Shown here piece by piece: positions 15,001 through 26,280 of a DNA stretch of 64,000 nucleotides (positions are counted from its first letter, which is position 1; every line of letters begins with the position of its first letter). Position numbers and translations under genes: made by a program. Under the pieces are notes generated by a model. The model ran no database searches. It was not told the DNA's origin and saw nothing but the letters and a program-made list of their open reading frames with translations. This stretch comes from Bryopsis sp. KO-2023. Lineage: Eukaryota; Chlorophyta; Ulvophyceae; Bryopsidales; Bryopsidaceae. The DNA lies in the NCBI GenBank assembly GCA_030272585.1, contig BSYQ01000011.1, positions 1,550,001 to 1,614,000 on the forward strand. The letters run 5' to 3'.

Positions 15001-18000
15001 AAAATCGGATATCTTGTACAGTATGTGAATTCATGGTTTCGTATGTAGGGAGGTCCGGACGATGTTGCAAACATCGTGGCCAGTCTTCCGGAGGATATTC
15101 GAGAGGAGGTGTTGCTGTACAGTGGACCGGATGTGCTTGCGAATCTACCCCCTGAGTTGATAGCTGAGGGTCAGAGGTTGCGGGATCGACACATGAGACA
15201 TGTTGCTCAAGATCATGAGGATGGGATGGCCAGAAACTTCTTTTTCCGAAGGCTGCGGCAAGACCGGGATCAGGTGATTGAAGCTGATGCTGTGCTCAGA
15301 AAGATGACTAAGAAAGATGTTCTGGAGCAACTTTTTCAGCCGGTCAGTGAAGCATTTTACTTTCCCTGATTGCCCATGTCGGAGGTCAATATGCTTGCAT
15401 TGTCTGTTTTAGGCGAACCCACGCAATGCCAATCGCAGCCCCACAACGTATGGCGTAAGGAAGGACAAGCGTGATGATATGGAGGGTCCCCCTCCCTTGG
15501 AAGAAACCGCGTTGGTCACCTTGGTGGAGCTTCTGCGGCTGTCCCAACCTATTCACAAGGGCCAACTGCAAAAATTGTTCCTGAACCTGTGTTCGAGGTC
15601 TGAGACCAGAAGCACCATCATTCAGCTGTTGCTCAGCAGATTGACAGAGTCCAGTAGAATGACAGTGGAACTGGAGGGTGGGATGGATCGACTGGGGCCG
15701 TCAAGCTCAATGCAAGACCTGGATGATGAGGTGAGAAGCATATCAACCTACCCTTGCTGTGTTGGGAGTTGATCACAACACAGCAACACAGCTGAGTGTG
15801 GTCATGATGTGAAATGGAGGGGACCTCTACAACTGCAGCACAATTGATCAAGTCAGTCTCTCTTTCCATTTGGTTTTCATGTGCTGACCGTTGTGTTGGT
15901 GATCGTCAATTCATTCCAGGCACCCATGCGTGTCGATTCACAGGATCCCTCAGCAGGCCCTCTGCCGAAGAGCTGGCCAGGAACTCCCCCGACCGTCACT
16001 CGCAGAATTCTAGATTTGCTCTCGTACCTTGCTCGGCATCAAAACTCCAAGGTTGCAGAAATCCTGCTGGAGCTGCGGGTCCCCGTCTCGAAAATCGACG
16101 ACAAAGCAGCTTCCATGGGGAAATTGCCAGCCTCGATGCCAGGGGTGGACCCCAAGCGTGGTGCTCTGGAGGTGCTGTTGGAAATGCTGGGGCAGCCTTT
16201 GTGCCAGCGGAGCGTGTCGACTTTGGAACAGAATTTGCATTTGCTGGAGGTGGTTATGCAGTGTGCTACCGCTAAGGCTGCTGCAAGTGCCAGACAAGCG
16301 GCGGCTGCTGAGGCATCAAGAAAGCAAAGTCAAGATATGGATACCGGAGAGGTCAGCCACTACACCAGCAACCATAGGACTCTCTCAGCTGTCAATGCCC
16401 AGCTACCATGATAGGAGACGGGTGGCTTTCTGGAAGTCTTGATCAAGGTATAATAATAATGTAATATAATATATGTAATCAAGATTGTTGTGGTTGGTAT
16501 TAGCAGGCAACAACAGCCCAAGAGTCCACAGCTGCTCCTGACGCTCCAGACGGCAATCAAGGTGCTGGATCATCTGGGGCAGCGGATACCCCTGGTGGTG
16601 GTGGTGGAGGTTCTGGAGCTCCCACAACTGCACCTCGGCCTCCGGCCACTGGAGAAGACGAGGGACCATCAACGAGCGCGACAGATCAATCGATTTCAAC
16701 CTTGTGGGAATTATCGGATGGACTGTTGAGATGGTTGCCAGGTGCGATTCGATTCGAAAATTGTGAGGGGAGGGGGGATTTTCCAGTCGTTGAAGCTATT
16801 TGGCAGCTGCCCTGAAAGGCTTTCTGGTGGTTGTGTCCGTTTCACCAATTTCTTGATCGAAACTCTGAGCGGAGGTTGGATGTTGAAATATACAACAAGC
16901 ACAGGGTGTTAGAGATTTGGTCATTTCTGAGAAAATTGTGGCTAATTCAGGGCTGTTGGGGAAGAGGGGTCTATCAGATCGAGCATACAGGACATGTGCA
17001 TCTGTGGTCAAGTTGCTGGTCGAAGCTGCTCCTCGGCACCGGATGTTCATGATGCTGGAACTGCAGAAAGAGGCAGGAAATCTGACAGAAATTCTGGTGG
17101 AAACGCTGGAGAGAATCGGGGCGAAAGGAATGGATGGCAGCTCGACGACGGCCAATGCTGTTGGAAGTACAGGGGCTTTGATTTTGAGAATCTTACATGC
17201 CGTTGAATCGCTGATCAAGGTGGAGCATCAAGGAGAACCAGAGGCCTCCCCTGACATTCGAGTGGTGGTCCAGCAAGTAGCATTGAAGCTGGATGCGTTG
17301 TGGACTGCATTGAGTTCGGTCATAGCTGAAATCGAGAAAAAGATCCGTCATTCATCAGAATCCCAAGCGGAAGGAAACGCTGCAGCTAAGATTCTGCCCC
17401 CAGGCGCTGCTCAAATTCTTCCATTGGTGGAGTCATTCTATGTCCTCTGCAGTGCTCAGGTGGGGATCAAATGCAATTTCTGGTAGTTTTTTCCTTATTA
17501 TTTTTTATTGAAATTGGGGGTTGGTCGAAGAAAACTCGTTTTGTTGTGATTGATTCGGATTGATTTCTTGCAGGGCTGTCTGCCAGCACCACCTCTCCAA
17601 GCTCCAGCGGATTCCGCTGACCTGGGGAATGCTGGGTCGGAGGCCGATCAGAGAGCCCAAAGAATGCAAGTTTCGCCGTCCAGTTCGGAATTGCGCCCTC
17701 TGGTCGACAAATCACAACCTTTGATGAGGTTTTCTGAAGCGCACAGAGTGATGCTGAATGCCTTTCTGAGACAAACCCCAGCACTGTTGGAAGGTTCCCT
17801 TTCTCCTCTGCTCAGAGCGCCACGGCTAATTGACTTCGACAATAAACGGCTCTATTTCAGGTGCGACGGGGTGCAGGCCAAGTTTGGGGGAGGGGGGCTG
17901 CTCAGGACACACCCCAATTGTGGCTTCAATCTTTTTCCGTTTTGCTGGATGTGGCTGCACGATCATGGAAGAATAGGGATTAGGGATTTGATTCGTAAAG

Positions 18001-20066
18001 TGTTGTTTGTTTGGTCGGCAGGAGCAAGGTTAGATCGGAGGAAAGGCACTATGGGACGTTGAGAATCAACGTTCGTAGAGAGCATGTGTTTGAGGACAGT
18101 TTCCATCAGCTCAGGCATCGAACTCCAGAAGAGCTGCGTTGCAAGCTGTCTGTTCAGTTCACAGGAGAAGAGGGGATCGATGCTGGCGGTGTGTCCAGAG
18201 AGTGGTATCAAGTGAGTGTTGGGGAGGAACATAAAAGCGCACACACACATAGACATTGTTTTTCCAGTTTGATATGAAACAAGGTTGGTGTGTGTGGGGG
18301 GGGGGCGGTTGGATTGATCCATGCAAAAAAGCTTTCGTTAGAGTTAAGGAAGATAACTTGGCTTTCCACAGCCAGGTGTGTGTCAAGTGCAGTACGCTGT
18401 TTTTGATGATGGTGTGTATTTTGATTTTCGTCTCGACCTGGTTTCAGGTGATGTCGAGGGAAATCTTCAATCCAAATTTGGCGCTCTTTGTCACTGTTCC
18501 TGAGGGGACCGCAACCTTCCAGCCGAACCCCAATTCGGTGATCCAGAATGATCGTGGAGTGAACCATCTCGATTTCTTCAAATTCGTGGGTCGAATAATC
18601 GGAAAAGCTCTGTACGATGGGCAACTGGTCGACGTGCATTTCACCAGATCCTTTTATAAGCACATGCTGAATTTGGCACTCACTTATGAAGACCTCGAGG
18701 CTGTGGATCCGGATTACTACAAACAGATGAAATGGACACTGGAGCATGACATCACAGATGTTCTCGATCAGGTACCATCCCTAAATCAAGTTTGTCTGGA
18801 TTTCTGCTTTTTGTGATCGGCTGCCAGTTCCTGCAAGGCATGGTCTGTGTGTGGCGAAACAGGTGTTTGCTGCGGAGGTGGATTTCTTCGGACGGAAAGA
18901 AGTGGTGGAGCTCAAGCCGGGGGGTGCCAAGAAGAAGGTCACCGAGGAGAACAAGATGGAGTATGTGAACCTCATGACTAAGCACAAAATGACGACTGCG
19001 ATCCGGAACCAGATCAAAGCTTTCCAAGAGGTGAGTCTGTTTTCGTACCCACAATCGATCGAGCTCCGATCTGGTGTTCTCCTCCTCTTGATTTTTGTTT
19101 GTTTTTTTCCCCTTTTCCTGGTTATGATTGTATTTCTGATCGATAACAGGGTTTCTGGGAGCTGGTTCCGAAAGAGCTGGTGGTGATTTTCAACGATAAC
19201 GAACTGGAGCTTTTGATCAGCGGACTTCCGGAGGTGGATATTGCAGATCTGAAAGCGAACACGGAGTATTCTGGGTATACTGCTGCCAGTCCTGTCATCC
19301 AATGGTTCTGGGAAGTGGTGGAAGACTTGAGCAAAGAGCAACTGGCTCTGTTGCTCCAGTTTGTGACAGGTATGTTGCTACTCATCCATTTTCAATCCCG
19401 GCGTTTTTTGGGGGTGGTAGAGAAGAGGGGGGGGAGAAAAGGAATGTATGATACTTTAAATATTTAATTGTTCGATTTAGAGGCTTCGGTATTTTTCCCA
19501 GTACTTGGATAAAACCTTCTGATAGCAACGGCAGCCACAGCAGATAGGGGATGAGTCAACACTGATGTGGTCCCGGAGTCATTGTTCAGTATATATATAT
19601 ATATATATTTTTGTACACCCTTCACATTGTATTTAGGGTGGGTTTTTCAATAGTGTTACCCCAGTAATAGTGCAGGCCAAACTATTTCATGGAAAACAAA
19701 AACTTTAGCCAGAAGTGTAGATAGTGTGGCCACGGTATTTTCTGTTTTTTCCGAAATTTCTGCCGTTTACAGAAATAGTGTGGGCTACACCGAATACGAT
19801 GAAGGGTGCGGCTTTACTGAATGGTGTCGTTGTGTCGTTGACCAGGAACATCGAAGGTCCCCCTTGATGGGTTTCAGAGCCTCCAGGGAATTTCGGGCCC
19901 TCAAAAATTCCAAATTCACAAATCTTATTCGGAGGCCAACCGCTTGCCCAGCGCACACACTTGTTTCAACCAGCTGGACTTGCCTGAGTACCCCACCAAG
20001 GAAAAACTCAAAGACAGATTGCTAGTGGCCGTTCATGAAGGAAACGAGGGGTTCGGCTTCGGGTAA
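1..20066 (+). CDS. UPL1: UPL1/HUWE1-like giant HECT E3 ubiquitin ligase (5' end open)
   Basis: HECT-type E3 that takes ubiquitin onto a cysteine and passes it to substrates. I see roughly 35-38 exons; the first clear ones are about 69-164, 469-675 and 1109-1279. These match the N-terminal armadillo-like DUF908 region of plant UPL1/2 ([30 protein letters not shown]). A DUF913-like region follows (about 2.6-5.7 kb). A UBA domain lies near 7160-7270 ([16 protein letters not shown]), and a UIM-like motif ([15 protein letters not shown]) near 7500-7545. Very acidic exons occupy 11.67-12.47 kb. Ubiquitin-binding DUF4414-like repeats are at 14.64-15.2 kb ([17 protein letters not shown]). The HECT domain spans 17.8-20.07 kb, with catalytic Cys in [16 protein letters not shown] (codon 19962-19964) and C-terminus EGFGFG before TAA. 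The order UBA, UIM, DUF4414, HECT without a WWE domain is the plant layout. The true start lies at or left of the window edge; the ATG at position 6 is unlikely to be it. Confidence 0.95.
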
Positions 20067-22232
20067 TGCCAGCGATTCTGGGATTTTCTGTCAGACGTGT
20101 AAATGCTTTGGTGAGGAGGCAGAGCTGCTTCTCTGCTTTTTGGCTGTGTACCGATAGTTTTTTTGTTTTTTTTCAAACTAGACGATGAGAAAACGAATAT
20201 GTTTTCGTGCATATTGGAGGAAAAAATTCTTGTGATGGAGGGTGGTGTGAATGAGTACGTAAAGAATGGGGGTTCATAAAAGAAAAAAAAACAAAAAAAC
20301 ATGGAGTTGGTTTTTTGGAGAGAGTGGGGAGGGAAAAAAAAAAGAGTGAGAGAGAGAAAGAGATGAAAAGGAAAGAAGATGATACGGAAGTCATTCAAAA
20401 ATGAACAAGGAATGGTGCATTTGAAAAGAAACAAGGCAAAAAAAAAAAATCTGTTTGTGGATTCTTTTTCGAGGGAGAGGGGGGTAGGTTTGGGGGAGGG
20501 GGGGGGGAAAAGAAGAAAACATATACATACATAGATTTTTTGGGATAATTTTCTCCCGTTCCTTTTTTTTTTCCAATTGTGTGTACTCCATTCAAGTTCA
20601 CCCATTGCGAAAAAAAAAGAGATCAGTAAGGAAAGGAAAAAAAGTGTGACAAAACATTCGGAAAGGGTGAGAGGAGGAGAAACAACGGGGGATTTGGATT
20701 TTATTGTTTTTTTCTCTTTTCTCTTTTTTTGGAATCAAGAAAAAGAGGGGGAGGAAGAAAACGGAGCATGAGGTTTGCATGAATTGCCTTCGAACTGAGG
20801 GAGAACTTTTTTTGTTGCCTTGTTTTTGAAAGAAAAAAGGGTGAGATGGTTTGGTGGGGGGAAGGGGGGACAAGAGGGTGGAGTCTGCTTTGTGTGGGTA
20901 AACTCTGGATATGTACTAATGTGATGTGACACATGTTTTCGTTTGGGTAAAAAAAAGGCAATATGTAATTTGATAATGCCAAGGAGAAGCACATCAATTT
21001 CCTGGAATTTTTTTGGGGGGGGAACACTGCAACTATGGAAGGAAAAATGGACCCAGTATTGATTTGTCTAACGTTTTCCACTCCCTCCCACCATCAACTT
21101 ACCAAAAATTGAGCAGCCTGCTGGAAACTGGCACAGTGCAATGAGATTGGCACGCTCTTGTTCATTCTTGTGAACATCCTCTACATTTTAGGCGCAGGTC
21201 ACAACAAGCAAGAAAATGACAAGCAAGAAGGGGCCCTCGCAAGTGGTTTTGACTGGGTTACCACCATACCAAGCACGGCAGGTGCAGCAAACTTTGCAAA
21301 CTTTGTGTTGAACACATCAGCATTTGTCTTAAGGTTGATTTGAAGAAAAAAAGAAACAATACAGTATTCACAAATCGATCCAAATAATGAGTCATTCCTT
21401 TATTCAGTTCCACCTGGCATCTCAACAGTGCTTTGGTCTCTTTCACCTTCATCCAAAAAAAGCACGCAAAGAAGTGCAGCCGTCAAGCTCCTGAACAACG
21501 TTCGCTCTGTAAACTTCACAGTGCGACCTACCAACCCAGTTTTCCAGGAAAGTATCAAGGGTCTTGGATGGACCCTCATTTTCATTTTCTCATTTTGGGA
21601 AGACCTCCAATCCGTTTGGAAAACACCAATGGTGATGGAATAAAAAGAACTGGAGGATATTGACTTAATATCATTGTCCAACCCAGAAGTAGCTTCGCTT
21701 ATCATGGAAATAGCAGTAAAGTTGTTTCGCCAAAAAGCAGGAACAGATGCAAAAAAGAAAGAAAGAAAGAAAGAAAAAGAATTTGCAAAACGTGCCTGAG
21801 TCGACACCACCAAAAAAAGGGGTAGGCAATGGTAGGGAAGCCATGGGGATGTGGTGTTTGTGAAGGTTTGTTTTCTTCCTTATTTCTTTGTATTTTGATG
21901 TGCTTGTGTGGCATTTCCTAACTGCACTTTTCTGTTATCGAACATTTCTACTCTTCTTGTCAACTTTTTCTCAACAATGTGCAGCAATGTGTACACATGC
22001 TTTTGTACAACGTTTCCCTCCAATTTTTTGTCGAACACGAACCTTTCATGTTTTTATCCTTACAAAAAAACAGGGTGTGGGGGGCGTCTGTTTCCTCGAA
22101 TTGACCTTCTTTCATGTGGATGTTCCCACAGGGAAACGTTCGTGGGGATGTCAGGCTGTCAACTCGTGGCTGTTCTTTTCTTGTAAAGAAAAGTGAACTA
22201 GTGTCAGCCAGGTTACTTTTTCATGCGATTGT

Positions 22233-22266
22233 TCATGCCTCGACTCAAATTTGAGTCGAGGCATGA
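22233..22266. repeat. Perfect 34-bp palindrome
   Basis: Every base from 22233 to 22266 pairs with its mirror; the half-site is TCATGCCTCGACTCAAA. A shorter palindromic core, GTTTGAATTCAAAC, lies about 20 bp downstream. No surrounding element with terminal repeats was recognised. It could be a cruciform, a dimeric protein site, or the trace of a small inverted repeat. Confidence 0.85.
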
Positions 22267-22403
22267 CTAAAATGAACAAGACTGTTTGAATTCAAACTGT
22301 AGACTAGTGTGAGAACGAAATAATTATCTCTTCTTTTTAAGTATTTGTTGTATGGGTGAGCCTGCACTGAACTTCTTTCCAACAAATACAATCTAGAATA
22401 TTT

Positions 22404-22730
22404 GTGTTTCAAAAAATCAAGCTAGCTGCCACACTGCCAAAAACGTTTTTTTCGGTAGACGATGGATGGCGCCAGCCAACAATTGCTGACAACGTTTCAT
22501 GTTTCATGACCTGCCCGAAGAGCTTCTTCCTGGCAATAGTTTACAAACAGAAAACGTACACCTTCCATCAATCACTAAAAGTCGAATCCAGGAATGCTTT
22601 TAAGAAGTGGTTGCACCTACTGATACATACACCCAAAAAAGTTGTCGTCCTCGAAAATGATCAAGCATACAATAATATTATTGGCGGAACTGCTACCGCC
22701 ACTTCTTGTGAACAAGGTGTGAGGAACTGA
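22404..22730 (+). CDS. Unassigned reading frame, 108 codons
   Basis: An open frame with balanced composition (for example YKQKTYTFHQSLK and RNAFKKWLHLL) that ends a few bases from the stop of the convergent glycine-rich gene. It contains no motif that I recognise. It may be the last exon of an otherwise unseen gene covering 21.2-22.7 kb, or a chance frame. I include it because its composition is not low-complexity, unlike most of this stretch. Confidence 0.2.
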   Translation: MFQKIKLAATLPKTFFSVDDGWRQPTIADNVSCFMTCPKSFFLAIVYKQKTYTFHQSLKVESRNAFKKWLHLLIHTPKKVVVLENDQAYNNIIGGTATATSCEQGVRN

Positions 22731-22733
22731 GTC

Positions 22734-23339
22734 TTAGAGCTTTCCGAAGCGAAAGCCGCCACCACCACCTCCTCCTCCTCCTCCTCCTCCCCCTCCTCCG
22801 CCACCGCCACCACCGCCTCCACCGCCGCCTCCACCGCCGCCTCCACCTCCTCCTCCACCACCACCTCCGCCGCCGAATCTACCCCCTCCACCACCTCCAC
22901 CTCCACCGCCACCGAATCTACCTCCTCCTCCACCTCCACCTCCACCGCCCCCACCGCCGCGCGAGAATCTGTTTCTTCTCAATCCTTGCAAGGATCGGCT
23001 CAACATTTTGCGATCAGCTGCAACAACAAAAAAACCCGACGTGTCAAGACGCGAAACTGTGGCAGTCTCGAAAAGCGGTGTGCGGCACCGCTGCTCTTCA
23101 GCTCCAGACATCGAAACTACGCAACATAGGGGATTGCTGCATACCGTATGCAAAGTTACTTTCACAGAGACACGAGTTTCTTCAGGCCCCATCTGGATGA
23201 GATATGACTCCGTGATGATAAACAAAAGTATCAATGTGCTATATATCTTCTTACCATTGCTCTCAAGGAAAGGGTCTGCGGCAGCAGCGACCACGATCCC
23301 TACCAACAGGAAAGCCGCGATATATTTGGACGTCGCCAT
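22734..23339 (-). CDS. Small secreted glycine-rich protein
   Basis: Two exons on the minus strand: 23255-23339 and 22734-23017, joined across a GT-AG intron of 237 bp, giving about 122 residues. The N-terminus is a clear signal peptide (MATSKYIAAFLLVGIVVAAAA). It is followed by a basic linker (DRKMLSRSLQGLRRNRFS) and then about 75 residues of nearly pure glycine interrupted by RFGG-type units, ending FRFGKL. Such low-complexity secreted proteins are typical of extracellular matrix, wall or scale material. The dibasic-rich linker could be a processing site; that is inference. The unspliced reading from the same ATG is also open but runs through the intron, whose boundaries are canonical, so splicing is preferred. 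A second small secreted Gly-run protein lies at 57377-58209. Confidence 0.75.
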   Translation of the reverse strand: MATSKYIAAFLLVGIVVAAAADPFLESNGKKIYSTLILLFIITESYLIQMGPEETRVSVKVTLHTVCSNPLCCVVSMSGAEEQRCRTPLFETATVSRLDTSGFFVVAADRKMLSRSLQGLRRNRFSRGGGGGGGGGGGGGRFGGGGGGGGGGGRFGGGGGGGGGGGGGGGGGGGGGGGGGGGGGGGGGGGGGGGGFRFGKL

Positions 23340-24686
23340 TTCTCTTTTATCGAGAGTCCCTCAGGGACACGATTCGTGTATTCTCCGAGTCTGCTTCACA
23401 AGTTTTTTTGCGTATCGAGCAGAGGTTGCGCTTTTGTTTCTGTTTCAGCCTGTGTTTTTCTTGGGTTTCCTTCTTCGATGAGGGTTTTTGTAGGTTCACC
23501 AGGGGCCTTGATTGACGTGACAGTGCATCAAATTTGCCAGCTTATCTGACAGCGGCTCTGTGTAACGTCTATTCTTGATGGTACAGAGACTGCAATCCAG
23601 GACAACTGGCAGTAGCTCTGAGACGTGGCAAACTGGGTAAGAGTAACTCTGAAAAGCCACATCGATGTCGTCTTGTGTGACGCTCCGAAAACGCATTCGG
23701 CACAACTACTAATTCTTCATTCGCGCAACGACTGAAGATAGAGTCGCACTGAATTACCGCAGAGTCTGTCTACAGCAACTGAGTCGGACTACGCCGACTT
23801 TGAATGTTCTATCAAAAACTCGGTATCTAAACTGCGACGCACTGAGACTATCGTCACCCAAGAAGTCGGCTAAGACCAGTCGCACTAACAATCATCACCA
23901 TCCGAGAGTCACAGTCTCGATCCCCTTTAACAACGAAAAGCCTAAGACCAGGCATCTGAACGCAACACGAGTCAAAGTCGACGGAGACACCCGCTAAGAG
24001 GGCCTTGCTCCCGAGATCGAGACAGAAAGTGGAGTCCCCTGGAGGGTGGTCGCTAAGAGACCATGGCCTAAGGGGACTCTGGAGACTGAGCTGGAGAAGA
24101 GAGAAACACAAAACGCAAACACCAAAAACGAAGGGAGACACTCAGAGGAGAGGTCGGCTCCTCTGAGTGGAGAAAAACCTCCTAAGAGAAGGGCAGCACC
24201 TTCTCTTACTATTCTGACTCCACTCCTATTTCCCTCTAGAATTAAAGTTTTATCAGAAACATTCTTGTTTTGAATAAGGACACTCAGAGACACAAAAATA
24301 ATAGCAAGAGAATATTTTTACAGAAAGAGAAGGGATGGTATATCCCAATTCAAAAGTGTACTTCAGAAAACCTTGGATAATGCTATCTTTAGCCAGAAGT
24401 ACCTCGTCCGGTCGGGATTCCCGTTTAAGGTAAGTCGCGAAGCTTTCCTTAAGTCCGTCACGATAAGAGAGTCCTCCTATAGATAGATGTCCGAAGTAAG
24501 AAGTAAACGAGGTAGTCACCGAGTTCTGTCTATTCTTAATCAGAATTCTGTGGGATATTTATACTCGCGGCCGGTTCCAGCGCTAGCGCATGTGTGCTGG
24601 CTGCGAGTTCGGCGTCACGACAGGGGTCGACTAGCGACCCGACTGCCAGTCGTGCGTATCGCCTAAGAGATCGTTTTTCGTAGTGA
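23340..24686. other. Intergenic, nothing assigned; left flank of the transposon cluster
   Basis: No gene was recognised. The motif CTAAGA recurs (near 23868, 23939, 23993, 24052, 24181, 24663). A TATA-like stretch (ATTTATAC) lies near 24555 in a GC-rich context. Base composition is more even than in neighbouring intergenic DNA, so this may be old repeat sequence, but no family could be supported. Confidence 0.4.
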
Positions 24687-24694
24687 GTTGTATC
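24687..24694. repeat. Left 8-bp target-site duplication of the foldback element
   Basis: GTTGTATC directly precedes the terminal repeat CATACTATGGATC and recurs directly after the opposite end at 25720-25727. Confidence 0.85.
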
Positions 24695-25103
24695 CATACT
24701 ATGGATCTGATCGATCTTCCAAAACTAAGGTAATATTAGGTCACAGCAGTAATCCGACATCATAACTGCGTCCTAGAACCGATTTTAGCAATGATCGGTT
24801 TTTTTTTTTTTTTTTTTCATTTTTGGCTGATCGGTGATCGTGATCGTGATCGGCCGATCAAATGTTGATCGTGCTCTTGATCGTCCGATCACATGTTGAT
24901 CGTGATCGTGATCGGTTCGCCGATCACCGATCTGATCGGTTGTTCCGATCACGATCCCGATCACGATCAAGCGCCGCGACCTGTCGGCACTTCATCGGCT
25001 GACCTTGATCGGTGTGATCGTGATAGGCCGATCGTGATCGGACCTGCATCCGATCATGATCGGTATTGATCATTTGATCGATGAATTGATCGGTCTCGCG
25101 AAA

Positions 25104-25215
25104 ATGCCGACAAGTCACCACCCGCAGGTGTTTCTGAGGTGGAAGGATTCGAACCGGGTACCTAACGGATTAGAAGCATACTCACTAACGCTTGGACCAC
25201 TCGGAGCCACGGTTT
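25104..25215 (-). repeat. tRNA-like sequence, left arm of central inverted pair
   Basis: On the minus strand it carries a Pol III B-box match (GGTTCGAATCC, complement at 25145-25155). Upstream of that is an A-box-like CGAGTGGTCCAAGCG segment resembling the D-arm of leucine or serine tRNA. The arm then continues into CAGAAACACCTGCGGGTGGTGA, shared with the right arm. A clean cloverleaf with a matching acceptor stem could not be drawn, so it is called tRNA-related (SINE-like head) rather than a working tRNA gene. Confidence 0.6.
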
Positions 25216-25282
25216 GTAGGTCATCCGTGTCATTATATACGTGATCTGTCAGTCCGACAAACTGAGGTATATAATGACACGG

Positions 25283-25406
25283 ATGGCCGAGTGACCGTGG
25301 CCCCGAGTGGTCCAAGCGTTAATGCGTCTGTCTCTAGTCTGTTAGGTCCCAGGTTCGAATCCTTGCACCCCAGAAACACCTGCGGGTGGTGATTTCTCGG
25401 CATTTG
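25283..25406 (+). repeat. tRNA-like sequence, right arm of central inverted pair
   Basis: Carries GGCCGAGTG and then CCGAGTGGTCCAAGCGTT (A-box/D-arm-like, apparently partly duplicated) and a perfect B box GGTTCGAATCC at 25352-25362. A shared tail of about 35 bp pairs with the left arm. It differs from the left arm at many positions in the anticodon region, so the two are diverged copies rather than a fresh duplication. Confidence 0.6.
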
Positions 25407-25719
25407 TGATGGACCGATCAATTAACCGATCATGATCCGATCTAATCGGCATCTCCGATCCCGATCCCGATCCCGATCAAGCGCCGCGACCTGTCGGCAC
25501 TTGATCGGCTGACGTTGATCGGTTTGATCGTGATCGGCCGATCGAAGTTGGCCGATTAAATCGGTCAGCCGATCAGATTGGTGATCGGCCGATCTCCATC
25601 GATGATCGGCCAAACCGATTTGATCGGCGATCGATCTGATCGGAAAAACCCGATCACGATTTAATCGGTCGGACCGATCAATCCACGACCGATTAGATCG
25701 TGATCGGATCCATAGTATG

Positions 25720-25727
25720 GTTGTATC
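25720..25727. repeat. Right 8-bp target-site duplication of the foldback element
   Basis: GTTGTATC, identical to 24687-24694. Confidence 0.85.
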
Positions 25728-26269
25728 CGTTTCGCTGGAATCCATAGTGTTTTCGCTGGCTCCTTGTGTTCCCAGCCGCACGTTTCGTAGAAGTCATACC
25801 TCGGATGTCATAAAATGACAGTGCCGGCAGTAAGACTCCTAGTACTCTGCGCTAGCCATGGGTTGGCGTGCCAGCTATTCGATATCTTCCAGCGTATCAA
25901 TATACAACTTTTCCTACGTCATCGACCTCGTCAGGAATTGAACCCGACGTACGAACCACCAGGTCTCACATAGAGCAGCGTAAAATACGACTGTTTATCA
26001 GTGTGAGTTGGCAATTCCATTCTTCCGAATTATCATCGGAATAATCATTACATCTGGTGGCAGTACATCTGCCATGTTCTTTCTAGCTCCGTCACATCTT
26101 GCGGCAAACTGATATGACACTGATATGGCAAATTGGGTTCGCCGTAGGTCGGGCTGAATTGGCAAGTGAGTTTTTGCAGTTTATTTAGCTGCAGGATTAA
26201 AGAAAAATAAATTGAAATTTATGACACTGTATAAATACCCATATTGGTCCCAGAAAATCACTTGCCAAG
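25728..26269. other. Spacer between the foldback and hAT elements
   Basis: No gene recognised. A TATA-like GTATAAATACCC lies near 26229, just outside the hAT left end. The stretch looks like a continuation of the sequence left of 24687 into which the foldback inserted. Confidence 0.4.
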
Positions 26270-26277
26270 TTCGCAAG
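26270..26277. repeat. Left 8-bp target-site duplication of the hAT element
   Basis: TTCGCAAG immediately before the terminal repeat CAAACCTGGGC; recurs at 33147-33154. Confidence 0.9.
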
Positions 26278-26280
26278 CAA

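Larger units (their letters stand above)
20067..22733. other. Gene-poor stretch after the HECT gene
   Basis: The first part is presumably 3' UTR of the ligase gene, followed by purine- and T-rich low-complexity DNA (20.2-21.1 kb). Some frames near 21.2-21.7 kb read as short coding-like pieces, but no complete gene model or family could be recognised. A perfect palindrome and one unassigned reading frame in this stretch are listed separately. Confidence 0.5.
24695..25719. mobile_element. Non-autonomous foldback DNA transposon (hAT-like by its 8-bp TSD)
   Basis: A 1025-bp element bounded by 13-bp perfect terminal inverted repeats (CATACTATGGATC at 24695-24707, its complement at 25707-25719) and flanked by the 8-bp duplication GTTGTATC on both sides. 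It has no transposase. Both halves are packed with GATCGG/CGATCA words that can fold on themselves, around a central inverted pair of tRNA-like sequences. A block of about 70 bp starting GATCAAGCGCCGCGACC occurs twice in the same orientation (about 24967-25045 and 25475-25545), so the element is not a simple palindrome. Eight-bp TSDs and ends in CA...TG fit the hAT superfamily. Its ends differ from those of the nearby full hAT, so mobilisation by that transposase is not implied. Confidence 0.85.

Noticed and set aside
22661-22954. Alternative minus-strand frame with Val/Glu runs over the glycine-rich exon
   Set aside because: Out-of-frame reading of the GGN-rich repeat; the Gly frame has the signal peptide and proper splice sites.
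25104-25406. Two functional tRNA genes (Leu/Ser type)
   Set aside because: B boxes are perfect, but D-arm duplication and lack of a clean acceptor stem argue for tRNA-derived repeat sequence.
25900-26075. Possible LTR end and primer-binding-like sequence (TCTGGTGGCAG near 26052, with a TATA-like stretch left of the foldback)
   Set aside because: No second copy, no matching terminal repeat and no recognisable retroelement coding in the window; too weak to name an element.
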